64,000 bases of DNA from Pedobacter frigiditerrae. Its GTDB lineage: Bacteria; Bacteroidota; Bacteroidia; Sphingobacteriales; Sphingobacteriaceae. The DNA is taken from assembly GCF_032678705.1 (NCBI RefSeq), contig NZ_JAVTSS010000002.1, forward strand, positions 558,001-622,000, in the 5' to 3' direction. Position 1 is the stretch's first letter. Each line of letters starts with the position of its first letter. Shown piece after piece: positions 22,739 through 30,845 of this stretch. The notes beneath the pieces were generated by a model that did no database searches, was not told the DNA's origin, and worked only from the letters and a program-made list of their open reading frames with translations. A program made the position numbers and the translations under genes.

Positions 22739-25357
22739 ATGAAGATATTAGGCATACAAGTGCTAAGAGGACCGAATATTTGGTCTATAAACAGAAAGAA
22801 ATTAATCCAAATGCGTTTAGATTTGGAAGAGCTTGAGCAACGCCCAACAAACGTTATTGAAGGTTTTAGAGAAAGAATTGAAAAGTTAATTCCGAGTTTG
22901 CAAACTCATCGTTGCTCTAAAGGCGCACCTGGAGGGTTTTTAGAACGTATTGAAGAAGGGACCTGGATGGGACATGTGATAGAACATATTGCTTTGGAAA
23001 TTCAAACCTTAGCAGGAATGGATACAGGTTTTGGCAGAACTCGCCAAACAAAAACAGAAGGAATTTATAATGTTGTTTTCAGTTACCTTGAAGAAAAAGC
23101 TGGCGTTTATGCAGCAGAAGCTTCAGTTAACATTGCAGAAGCTTTAATAAATGATAAAGAATATGACCTTGAACATGACATCCAAAGGATGCGTGAATTA
23201 AGAGAATCTGAAAGGCTTGGACCAAGTACTGGTTCTATTGTTGATGAAGCCATTGCAAGAGATATCCCTTGGATAAGGTTAAACAAAAGTTCGTTAGTGC
23301 AATTGGGTTATGGTAAAAACCAAGTTCGTTTTAGGGCTACCATGACTGAAAGAACAAGTAGCATTGCTGTTGATATTGCGGGTAATAAGGATGAAACTAA
23401 ACGTTTATTAAGTGATGCCGCTATCCCTGTTGCTAAAGGTGTTACTGCCTCCACACTCGATGATGTTCATGACGCCATTAAAAGAGTTGGCTTTCCGTTA
23501 GTATTTAAACCATTGGATGGAAACCACGGAAAAGGAGCAACCATAAACGTAAAAAATGAAGAAGAAGCCATCGCAGCTTTTCATTATGCTAAAGAATATT
23601 CTCGAAGGATTATTGTAGAGAAATTTATAACTGGCCACGATTTTAGAGTATTAGTTATTGATCATAAAATGGTTGCCGCCGCCTTACGTGTGCCTGCCCA
23701 TGTAAAAGGTGATGGAAAAAGCACTATTCAACAATTAATTGATAAAGAAAATGAAGACCCTCGTCGTGGTTATGGCCATGAAAATGTACTTACAGAAATA
23801 ACCGTTGACCGCGATACTGAAGACTTATTAGAGAAAAAAGGTTATACATTAGAAACTGTAGCACCAAAGGGAGAAATCGTTTACTTAAAATCTACTGCAA
23901 ACTTAAGTACTGGCGGCACTTCTATTGACGTAACCGACCAAGTTCACCCTCAAAATGTTTTTATCTGCGAAAGAATTTCTAGAATTGTTGGTTTAGATAT
24001 TTGTGGTATTGATATCATGGCGCAAAATTTAACTGAGCCATTAACGGAAAACGGAGGTGTAGTTTTAGAAGTAAATGCCGCACCAGGATTTAGAATGCAC
24101 TTGGCTCCAAGCGAAGGTTTACCTCGTAATGTAGCAGCTCCAGTAATTGATATGTTATATCCTCCTGGAAAATCTGCCCGTATTCCAATCATCGCGGTTA
24201 CTGGCACAAATGGAAAAACTACAACTACTCGTTTAATTGCTCACATTGTGAAAAATAATGGTAGCAGGGTTGGTTTTACCACATCTGATGGAATTTATGT
24301 GCAAAACACCTTGTTGATGAAAGGCGATACAACAGGTCCGTTTAGTGCAGAGTTTATTTTAAAAGACCCAACGGTAGAAGTTGCTGTTTTAGAAACCGCA
24401 AGAGGCGGAATTTTGCGTGCTGGTTTAGGCTTTAATCAGTGTGATATTGGTGTAGTAACTAATATTCAGGAAGACCATCTGGGTATTTCCGATATAAATA
24501 CATTGGATGATTTAACAAGAGTAAAAGCCGTAATTATTGGCGCTGTTAAAAGAACAGGCTGGGCAGTTTTAAATGCTGACAATTCTTACTGCCTAAAAAT
24601 TGCAGAAAGTGCTAGTTGCAATGTAGCGTATTTTAGTATGGATGAAAAAAATCCAGTAATTAAAGAACACAGTAAAAAAGGAGGTATTTCTGCTATTTAC
24701 GAAAATGGTTATGTTACTATTAAAAAAGGAGATTGGAAAATCCGTGTCGAAAAAGCTACGCACATTCCTTTAACATTTAATGGCTCTGTTGATTTCATGA
24801 TACAAAATGTTTTAGCAGCAACCTTAACTACGTTTTTATGGGGTTATAAAACCGAGGATATTAGAATGTCTCTAGAAACATTTATTCCTTCTGCCGCACA
24901 TACACCTGGTAGGATGAATGTTTTTAAGTTTAAAGACTTTAAAATCTTAGTTGATTTTGCGCACAACCCTGATGGTTTTAATGGCATCAAGGCTTACTTA
25001 CAAACTGTTGCCGCAACAGAACATGTTGGTGTAATTTCGGGCACAGGCGATAGAAGAGATGAAGATATTATAGAAACAGCTCGTATTGCAGCTCAAATGT
25101 TCGATAAAGTTGTCATCTGTCAAGAAAAATATCTTCGCGGTCGAAAACAACAGGAACTTATAGACCTATTGGTAAAAGGATTGAAAGAAGTAAAACCAAA
25201 CATCCCGATTGAGATTAATAACAATGGAGAAGATTGTATGAAGAACCTAGTTAACAATGCAAAATCTGGTTCATTCATCACAATTTTAAGTGATACCATT
25301 GATAATGCTATTCAAAAGGCAACTTATTATTTAGATAAGGAATTAGATAAAAAATAA
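22739..25357 (+). CDS. cphA: Cyanophycin synthetase
   Basis: It makes the storage polymer cyanophycin (poly-Asp with Arg side chains) from Asp, Arg and ATP. The 872 residues match CphA1. Order: N-terminal domain (about 1-160), ATP-grasp domain (VFKPLDGNHGKGATINV, EKFITGHDFRVLVI, LEVNAAPGFRMH) that adds Asp, and a Mur-ligase-like domain (P-loop VTGTNGKTTTTRLI; later ETARGGILRAGLGF and DFAHNPDGF) that adds Arg. Both ATP sites are intact, so it is not the CphA2 type. It faces away from cphB and ends at a clear terminator. Cyanophycin in a heterotrophic Bacteroidota would serve as a nitrogen store. Confidence 0.95.
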   Translation: MKILGIQVLRGPNIWSINRKKLIQMRLDLEELEQRPTNVIEGFRERIEKLIPSLQTHRCSKGAPGGFLERIEEGTWMGHVIEHIALEIQTLAGMDTGFGRTRQTKTEGIYNVVFSYLEEKAGVYAAEASVNIAEALINDKEYDLEHDIQRMRELRESERLGPSTGSIVDEAIARDIPWIRLNKSSLVQLGYGKNQVRFRATMTERTSSIAVDIAGNKDETKRLLSDAAIPVAKGVTASTLDDVHDAIKRVGFPLVFKPLDGNHGKGATINVKNEEEAIAAFHYAKEYSRRIIVEKFITGHDFRVLVIDHKMVAAALRVPAHVKGDGKSTIQQLIDKENEDPRRGYGHENVLTEITVDRDTEDLLEKKGYTLETVAPKGEIVYLKSTANLSTGGTSIDVTDQVHPQNVFICERISRIVGLDICGIDIMAQNLTEPLTENGGVVLEVNAAPGFRMHLAPSEGLPRNVAAPVIDMLYPPGKSARIPIIAVTGTNGKTTTTRLIAHIVKNNGSRVGFTTSDGIYVQNTLLMKGDTTGPFSAEFILKDPTVEVAVLETARGGILRAGLGFNQCDIGVVTNIQEDHLGISDINTLDDLTRVKAVIIGAVKRTGWAVLNADNSYCLKIAESASCNVAYFSMDEKNPVIKEHSKKGGISAIYENGYVTIKKGDWKIRVEKATHIPLTFNGSVDFMIQNVLAATLTTFLWGYKTEDIRMSLETFIPSAAHTPGRMNVFKFKDFKILVDFAHNPDGFNGIKAYLQTVAATEHVGVISGTGDRRDEDIIETARIAAQMFDKVVICQEKYLRGRKQQELIDLLVKGLKEVKPNIPIEINNNGEDCMKNLVNNAKSGSFITILSDTIDNAIQKATYYLDKELDKK

Positions 25358-25361
25358 TCCG

Positions 25362-25399
25362 ACAACAAAGCTTCATTAAATTGGAGCTTTGTTGTTTTA
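25362..25399 (+). terminator. Terminator after cphA
   Basis: ACAACAAAGCT (25362-25372) pairs perfectly with AGCTTTGTTGT (25385-25395), followed by TTTTAG. Confidence 0.85.
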
Positions 25400-25546
25400 G
25401 ACTTATTAGCAATTCGCATTATTGATTAGGTAATGGATGTACTAAATAAACATTATAGGTATTGATTAAATAAATACAGATTTTTTTTACATTTATCGAA
25501 ACAATAACGCACAATCTATATCTTAATACAAGATTAAAATTAAACT

Positions 25547-26212
25547 ATGGCAAAAGAATCATTCAACTGGAAAGGTCTTTTCGTTAATGAAGACACTAAT
25601 AATGAAAAAAACGAAAGCCCAGCACCTGTTATTACAAAAGAATTAGAGAATAAATTTCCAGATCAACAGCAACAATATTTTACAGAGAACTCTTTACCAA
25701 ACCCTTTTTTAACTGATATTTTAGCAGTTTATGAAAAAGGCTTTGAATCTCTTAACGCTCAAGGATTTGATTTTTTTGAACTTTATAAATCTGTAATGGC
25801 AGTTGGTGTAACCAACCCTCAAAGCTACCAGATGGCTTTTACAATGGGAAAAACCATAAACCCTAGTTTAACTAAAGAATTTCTTGTAGAAAAAGCAAAG
25901 TTTTACATCGCTGAAATTGAAAAAGTTCATAGCAAATATGATACTGATGGTAAAACTAAAAAATCTACTTTAGACACAAATATTTCTGCTCAAAAGCAAT
26001 CATTAACTAAATCTATTACAGACTTAGAATCGAAAATTGCACAGCTACAACAAGAATTAGCAACGAAAAAGGCAGAGCTTTTAAAGGTAGGAGAAGGTAA
26101 TAGAGAGCAATATTCTGAAATTCAATTGAAAATAGAGGCAAATAACTTTGCTAAAAATAAAATTCTTGAATCTATAAACACAGTGTTAACAGGAGTAAAT
26201 CAATATTTATAA
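25547..26212 (+). CDS. Unknown protein, first gene of the ABC-OmpA-AAA operon
   Basis: The 221-residue soluble protein has no signal peptide. It has a polar N-terminus (1-50), a helical middle with FLTDILAVYEKGFESLNAQGFDFFELYKSVMA and a long coiled coil (about 130-215: SLTKSITDLESKIAQLQQELATKK region). I do not recognise a family. Its stop codon overlaps the start of the next gene by one base (TAATG), so the two are translationally coupled and probably interact, coiled coil to coiled coil. Confidence 0.75.
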   Translation: MAKESFNWKGLFVNEDTNNEKNESPAPVITKELENKFPDQQQQYFTENSLPNPFLTDILAVYEKGFESLNAQGFDFFELYKSVMAVGVTNPQSYQMAFTMGKTINPSLTKEFLVEKAKFYIAEIEKVHSKYDTDGKTKKSTLDTNISAQKQSLTKSITDLESKIAQLQQELATKKAELLKVGEGNREQYSEIQLKIEANNFAKNKILESINTVLTGVNQYL

Positions 26213-27333
26213 TGGACAAGTACGAACAAGAAAAGAGCACCCTTTTATCCCTACCAATATTAAAACATTTTGATGAAGCAAAAGGAGAAATAGCCTTAAA
26301 GGCTGGGGCATTAAAAAAGGGCGAGAAAGGATTGTTTTGGGCTTTAGCTCTGGGTCTTTTAGGTGTTGGTGGCTATCTAACCTGGACATATATTATTCCG
26401 CCACTTTTTACAATGCTTGGGCAAGCTATTGCAATTTCGGCTACAGGCGTGTTTTTGGTTTTCTTGGTAATGATGTATCCAGTAATCATGAAAGCATTAA
26501 GATTTGCCACTAAGAATATACATAAAGCATTAATACAAAGTAATCCTTTTAATGAGTTAAATGAGCAAAAGGAAAAGATGATTAAAAATCGTGAGGTTTT
26601 TAAAAACACCAAGGCTAAGTTAAAAGGGCTGAAAAATGAAATGGAAATTGAGGCTAGCAAAGCTGAAAAAGAGGCAAAAGTTTTCCAAGACGATGTTTTA
26701 AGCCTACAAAGACAAGCAGAAAAATTAAAGTCTGCCATGGATGAAATGGTAAAACAAGGCGGTGTTGCAGCAAAAGATACTGATGATTATGTAACACTAC
26801 AAAGTGAATTAGCTAGAAAACTTAGCGATTCGCAAAGAGTTTCTACCCAATATGAGCAAAGTAAAAACTTCATTCAAAAGTATGGCGTGAGAGCTAATGT
26901 TTTAGGTAAAATGGATAGAAAACTTACTTTAGCGGGTACTGCTATTGATATTAAAATTGCGGATTTTGATGCCACCATAAAAATGCTAGAGAAAGAATAT
27001 CAATTCGCAAAAAATGCTAAAGAAGCTACCGAAAGTGCGAAAAGCGCCATGATGTTTACACAAGACTGGGAACTTGAATATGCATTGGAAGTTGTTACCT
27101 CTACAATTGCACTAGATATTGCTCAAACCTCTGAAAACCTAATAGACATTGATGCTTTAACATCTAAATATTCTGTAGATAACGATGAATTATATTCTAG
27201 ATTAGACACTTTAGCTGACCAGATTAAAACTGGAGATAGTGTGGTGCCAGATTCAACAAAATATAATAATCCAAACTATAAACTAACCAAAGAAGAAAAA
27301 TTAAACAATGGTGGTTTCGGAGAAATCTTCTAA
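26212..27333 (+). CDS. Unknown membrane protein with long cytoplasmic coiled coil
   Basis: The 373-residue protein has two adjacent transmembrane helices (about 42-65 and 70-95) near the N-terminus, then about 200 residues of charged coiled coil, and a C-terminal segment (SENLIDIDALTSKYSVDNDELYSRLDTLADQI) ending in a polar tail. The layout recalls PspA/TelA-type envelope-stress coiled-coil proteins, but I see no motif that proves this. It is start-stop coupled to the gene before and 42 nt before the binding-protein gene. Confidence 0.72.
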   Translation: MDKYEQEKSTLLSLPILKHFDEAKGEIALKAGALKKGEKGLFWALALGLLGVGGYLTWTYIIPPLFTMLGQAIAISATGVFLVFLVMMYPVIMKALRFATKNIHKALIQSNPFNELNEQKEKMIKNREVFKNTKAKLKGLKNEMEIEASKAEKEAKVFQDDVLSLQRQAEKLKSAMDEMVKQGGVAAKDTDDYVTLQSELARKLSDSQRVSTQYEQSKNFIQKYGVRANVLGKMDRKLTLAGTAIDIKIADFDATIKMLEKEYQFAKNAKEATESAKSAMMFTQDWELEYALEVVTSTIALDIAQTSENLIDIDALTSKYSVDNDELYSRLDTLADQIKTGDSVVPDSTKYNNPNYKLTKEEKLNNGGFGEIF

Positions 27334-27375
27334 CCATATCAATTATAAGATACCTTAAAACAAACAAAAACTAAA

Positions 27376-29190
27376 ATGGGAAAAATATTAAGAACGCAGA
27401 AATTAACAACATTTTCAGAACTACTAATTGTTATAGCAGTTATTGGGGCTATTTTGGCTGGTGTATATTATGCGTCGCCAGGGATAAGAACATCTATATC
27501 TAAACAACTATCTGGTATGGATGTTAACCAAACCGATGTTAATAACGTTACTAATGCCGAGAAAATTGAAATACCATCTAAAGATATTTCTACTGAAGTA
27601 AGCGAAAAACCTTTGGTTAGAATTGCTGGTTACGCATGGAATGCACAATCAGGAATTATAGTAGCTAATGGTGGGCCAAAAACCACTAAAGGTTCATTAA
27701 TGGAGAAAAACGGAGTGAACCTTGAGATTATTCGTCAGGATTGGCTTTCGGAACTTCGCAATATGCAAATGAAATTTATTGAAGAGTTTGATAAAGGTCA
27801 AGCTTTCCCTAGTTCTGACAAAAGTGTTTTTGCAGTAATGATAATGGGCGATGGAGCTCCTTTCTATATCAGCTCTGTTCAGAAAGCTTTAGACGAAAAA
27901 TATGGTAAAGATAAATACCATTTACAGGTTATGGGTGTAGTTGGTATGAGTTATGGTGAGGATAAATTAATCGGCCCACCAAGCTGGAAATCTGATCCTA
28001 AATCTATGAAAGGTGCTGTTATATCTGCTGTATTAGGTGATGGTGACTGGGTAACAACTGTTAACTATTGTTTCGCGAATGGATTGAAAGTAAATCCAGA
28101 CCCTACTACTTACGATGCAGATGCTGTTAATATTTATCCATCAGAAAATGATGATTACATTAAATCTGCAGAAGAATTAATCAAATCTCAAACTACTGGA
28201 TGGACTGTTTCTTTAAAGGAAGTTGTAAATGGTAAATTAACTGGCAAGACAGTAAGTAGAAAAATTGATGGTTGTGCAACTTGGACTCCTGGAGATAAAA
28301 CGGTTTTCGATAAACTTTCTGGCTTTATTGATATTGTTTCTACCAAAGAGTTTAATAACCAAATGCCAACCGCTGTAATTGGTGTTAAAGAATGGGCTAC
28401 TAAAAATCCAGAAATTGTTTCTAACATCTTAAAATCAGCATTGGTTGCTTCTAACCAAATTAAAAATTACGAAGATTGGAAAGTTAGAGCTTCTGAAGCA
28501 ATTACAGATACTTATAAAATGGAAACACCAGAATACTGGTACAAAATGTTTAAAGGTCAATCTGCAACTAAAAATGGCTTAACTTACAACATGGGTGGTT
28601 CAAAAGTATTTAACTACGCTGATGCAATGCAATATTTTGGTTTAACTGATGGTGTTAACAGATATAAATCGGTGTACAATCAAGTTTCTGGCTATTTAAA
28701 AGATTTAAATCCATTCGGCTTTAATGAAAACGTGGGCGAAGTTGTGCCATATGACCAAGCTGTTAATTTATTCTTCTTAAAAAACATCAATGATATTGAG
28801 TCAACTTCAGCTGATAAGGCAGATTATAGCAATCAGGCTACTGAGGTTGTAGCTTCAGGTGAGTGGAAAATCAATTTCAATAGTGGTAGTGCAGAAATTT
28901 CAAGTACTTCAAGTAAAGAAGTTGAAAAAATTTATAACCTATTGGTGCAAGCAGAAAACACAAAACTTACAGTGGTTGGCCATACAGATAATGTAGGTAA
29001 CCCTGATGGAAACTTAGCGCTTTCGAAAAGTAGGGCACAAGCTGTTGTAGATTATCTGAAGCAGAAAGGGATTCCTGCAAGCCGTTTCCAACTGATAGAT
29101 GGTAAAGGGCAAAACGAACCTCTATCATCAAATAATACCCCAGCTGGTAAAGCATTAAATAGGCGTGTTGTAATTACCTTATTAAAATAA
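27376..29190 (+). CDS. Membrane-anchored ABC solute-binding protein fused to an OmpA domain
   Basis: The 604 residues have an unusual order: an uncleaved N-terminal anchor (about 14-33), a spacer, a periplasmic type-2 binding-protein domain of the SsuA/TauA/NMT1 kind (about 75-440, e.g. VIGVKEWATKNPEIVSNILKSALVAS), and a C-terminal OmpA domain (about 495-604: TVVGHTDNVGNPDGNLALSKSRA, NRRVVI) of the kind that binds peptidoglycan. It would therefore bridge inner membrane and cell wall and hold the binding domain near its permease. An ABC permease and ATPase follow, separated by a hairpin terminator (29198-29222). The ligand is unknown. Confidence 0.86.
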   Translation: MGKILRTQKLTTFSELLIVIAVIGAILAGVYYASPGIRTSISKQLSGMDVNQTDVNNVTNAEKIEIPSKDISTEVSEKPLVRIAGYAWNAQSGIIVANGGPKTTKGSLMEKNGVNLEIIRQDWLSELRNMQMKFIEEFDKGQAFPSSDKSVFAVMIMGDGAPFYISSVQKALDEKYGKDKYHLQVMGVVGMSYGEDKLIGPPSWKSDPKSMKGAVISAVLGDGDWVTTVNYCFANGLKVNPDPTTYDADAVNIYPSENDDYIKSAEELIKSQTTGWTVSLKEVVNGKLTGKTVSRKIDGCATWTPGDKTVFDKLSGFIDIVSTKEFNNQMPTAVIGVKEWATKNPEIVSNILKSALVASNQIKNYEDWKVRASEAITDTYKMETPEYWYKMFKGQSATKNGLTYNMGGSKVFNYADAMQYFGLTDGVNRYKSVYNQVSGYLKDLNPFGFNENVGEVVPYDQAVNLFFLKNINDIESTSADKADYSNQATEVVASGEWKINFNSGSAEISSTSSKEVEKIYNLLVQAENTKLTVVGHTDNVGNPDGNLALSKSRAQAVVDYLKQKGIPASRFQLIDGKGQNEPLSSNNTPAGKALNRRVVITLLK

Positions 29191-29197
29191 AAAACTT

Positions 29198-29227
29198 AAA
29201 GGCTATCTAAACAATAGCCTTTTTAAA
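29198..29227 (+). terminator. Intra-operon terminator/attenuator after the binding-protein gene
   Basis: AAAGGCTAT (29198-29206) and ATAGCCTTT (29214-29222) form a perfect 9-bp stem with a 7-nt loop, followed by TTAAATATT. It lies inside the six-gene operon, only 9 nt before the permease ATG at 29232, and would make the upstream genes more abundant than the downstream ones. Confidence 0.75.
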
Positions 29228-29231
29228 TATT

Positions 29232-30002
29232 ATGATTAAATTCTTAACTCCTTTTGAAAAAATTTCCAAAAGCAATAAGACCATTATTTTGGTTTTGTGG
29301 ATTGTACTTTTAATTGCTATTTGGTTTATTGGCACTTCGGGTACAAAACATTTGTTTCCTTCTCCTGCTCAAGTTTTCAGTGGCTTTACTGCACTTTATA
29401 ATGAAGGCTTGGTCGAACATATTTTTAACTCGCTCAAATTATGCTTTCTGTCCATCTTTTTGGCTGTAGTGATTTCAATGTTATTGGCTTATTCTTGGCC
29501 AATTCCTGCACTTAAGCCTGTGTCAGAATTTATAACAAAATTTAGATTTCTACCCTTTACCGGCTTATCATTTTATGTTGCCCTATTAGTTCATGATGCA
29601 AGGAATATGCAAGTGTGGATCTTGGTTATATTTTTAACTACCTTTTTAACTACATCGCTAATAGCTGTTATTAAAGATATACCTGAAGAAGAATTTGACC
29701 ATGCTAAAACCTTAAAGTGTAGCAGATGGGAAGTGCTTTGGCAGGTAATTATATTAGGTAGAATAGATTATGTGATTGATGTAATCAGGCAAAATCTAGC
29801 CATTGCTTGGATGATGTTGGTAACCGTAGAATCAATTGTTGTCGCATCTGGCGGATTAGGATTCTTGATAAAGAATTCTGATAAATTCATGAACCATGGT
29901 CGCATCATCGCTTTGCAAATCATCATTCTATTAATTGGTTTAGGATTGGATTCTGGAATCAATTTTTTAAGAAAAGCAATCTTCAGATATTCAAAAATTT
30001 AA
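29232..30002 (+). CDS. ABC transporter permease (SsuC/TauC type)
   Basis: The 256-residue inner-membrane protein has about six transmembrane helices. The cytoplasmic coupling segment EEEFDHAKTLKCSRWEVLWQVIILGRIDYVIDVIRQNLAIAW is the BPD_transp_1 EAA loop, and the N-terminal FPSPAQVFSGFTALYNEG is typical of the nitrate/sulfonate/taurine subfamily. It lies between the binding-protein gene and the ATPase gene (gap 3 nt). The EAA motif is somewhat degenerate (KTLKCSRWEV), so it may signal rather than import; that is inference. Confidence 0.88.
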   Translation: MIKFLTPFEKISKSNKTIILVLWIVLLIAIWFIGTSGTKHLFPSPAQVFSGFTALYNEGLVEHIFNSLKLCFLSIFLAVVISMLLAYSWPIPALKPVSEFITKFRFLPFTGLSFYVALLVHDARNMQVWILVIFLTTFLTTSLIAVIKDIPEEEFDHAKTLKCSRWEVLWQVIILGRIDYVIDVIRQNLAIAWMMLVTVESIVVASGGLGFLIKNSDKFMNHGRIIALQIIILLIGLGLDSGINFLRKAIFRYSKI

Positions 30003-30005
30003 CGC

Positions 30006-30836
30006 ATGAAACATCAATATAAAGAAACTCTTTTATACATAGAAAATCTAAGCGTAGCTTATGATGATCATATAATTATAAAGGACATTACGTTAACAGA
30101 AAAAGATGTAGTGCGTGATGGCATAGAACATACTGGACAAGTAATCGCTTTTGTTGGGAGGTCTGGCAGAGGTAAATCAACTTTTTTTAAAGCTATTACT
30201 GGTTTGGTGCCTTGTAAAACTGGCAAGATATTAATTAAAGATTTTGAAGCGACAGAACCGAATGTGGCAAAAGTGGTTAAAGAAGGCAATATTGGCTTTG
30301 TAGACCAAAAATATACCTTGTTTAGGCATAAAACCGTTCATCAGACTTTAAAATTTGCGCTTAGAAAAACTTCACTTACGGAAACGGAAAAAGAGGCTAA
30401 AATAAAAGAATATATAGAAAAATGGGGGCTTGATACCTGTGTTGATAAATATCCCAATGAACTTTCTGGGGGGCAAAGACAAAGAACTGCTATCATAGAA
30501 CAACTCTTCTCCTCAGACCATTTTATTGTTTTGGATGAGCCTTTCTCTGGCTTAGATGTTGGCAATATTCAAGAAGTAAAAAAATCATTTGAATTGTTAA
30601 GCAGCACTTCAGATTTTAATACCGTTATTTTCTCTACACATGATATTGAATTAGCTATTGAGCTAGCACAAACAATTTATGTAATTGGCTATCCCACTGT
30701 TAATGGTAAAAAAGAAAGTTATGGAACAATTGTAGCCAAATTTGATTTGAGAGATTTAGGTATGGCTTGGGAATTATATGGAGAAAAACATATCCAATTA
30801 TCAAAAGACATTATTCACCAAATGATGATTTCTTAA
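30006..30836 (+). CDS. ABC transporter ATP-binding protein
   Basis: The 276 residues carry a full set of ATPase motifs: Walker A GRSGRGKST (51-59), Q loop (VDQKYTLF), signature LSGGQRQR (153-160), Walker B FIVLDEPFSGLD (173-184) and H loop (STHDIE). It energises the permease encoded directly upstream (3-nt gap). The insertion VVRDGIEHTGQVIAF before Walker A is slightly longer than usual. The AAA gene follows after 9 nt. Confidence 0.9.
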   Translation: MKHQYKETLLYIENLSVAYDDHIIIKDITLTEKDVVRDGIEHTGQVIAFVGRSGRGKSTFFKAITGLVPCKTGKILIKDFEATEPNVAKVVKEGNIGFVDQKYTLFRHKTVHQTLKFALRKTSLTETEKEAKIKEYIEKWGLDTCVDKYPNELSGGQRQRTAIIEQLFSSDHFIVLDEPFSGLDVGNIQEVKKSFELLSSTSDFNTVIFSTHDIELAIELAQTIYVIGYPTVNGKKESYGTIVAKFDLRDLGMAWELYGEKHIQLSKDIIHQMMIS

Positions 30837-30845
30837 AAGAAACCT

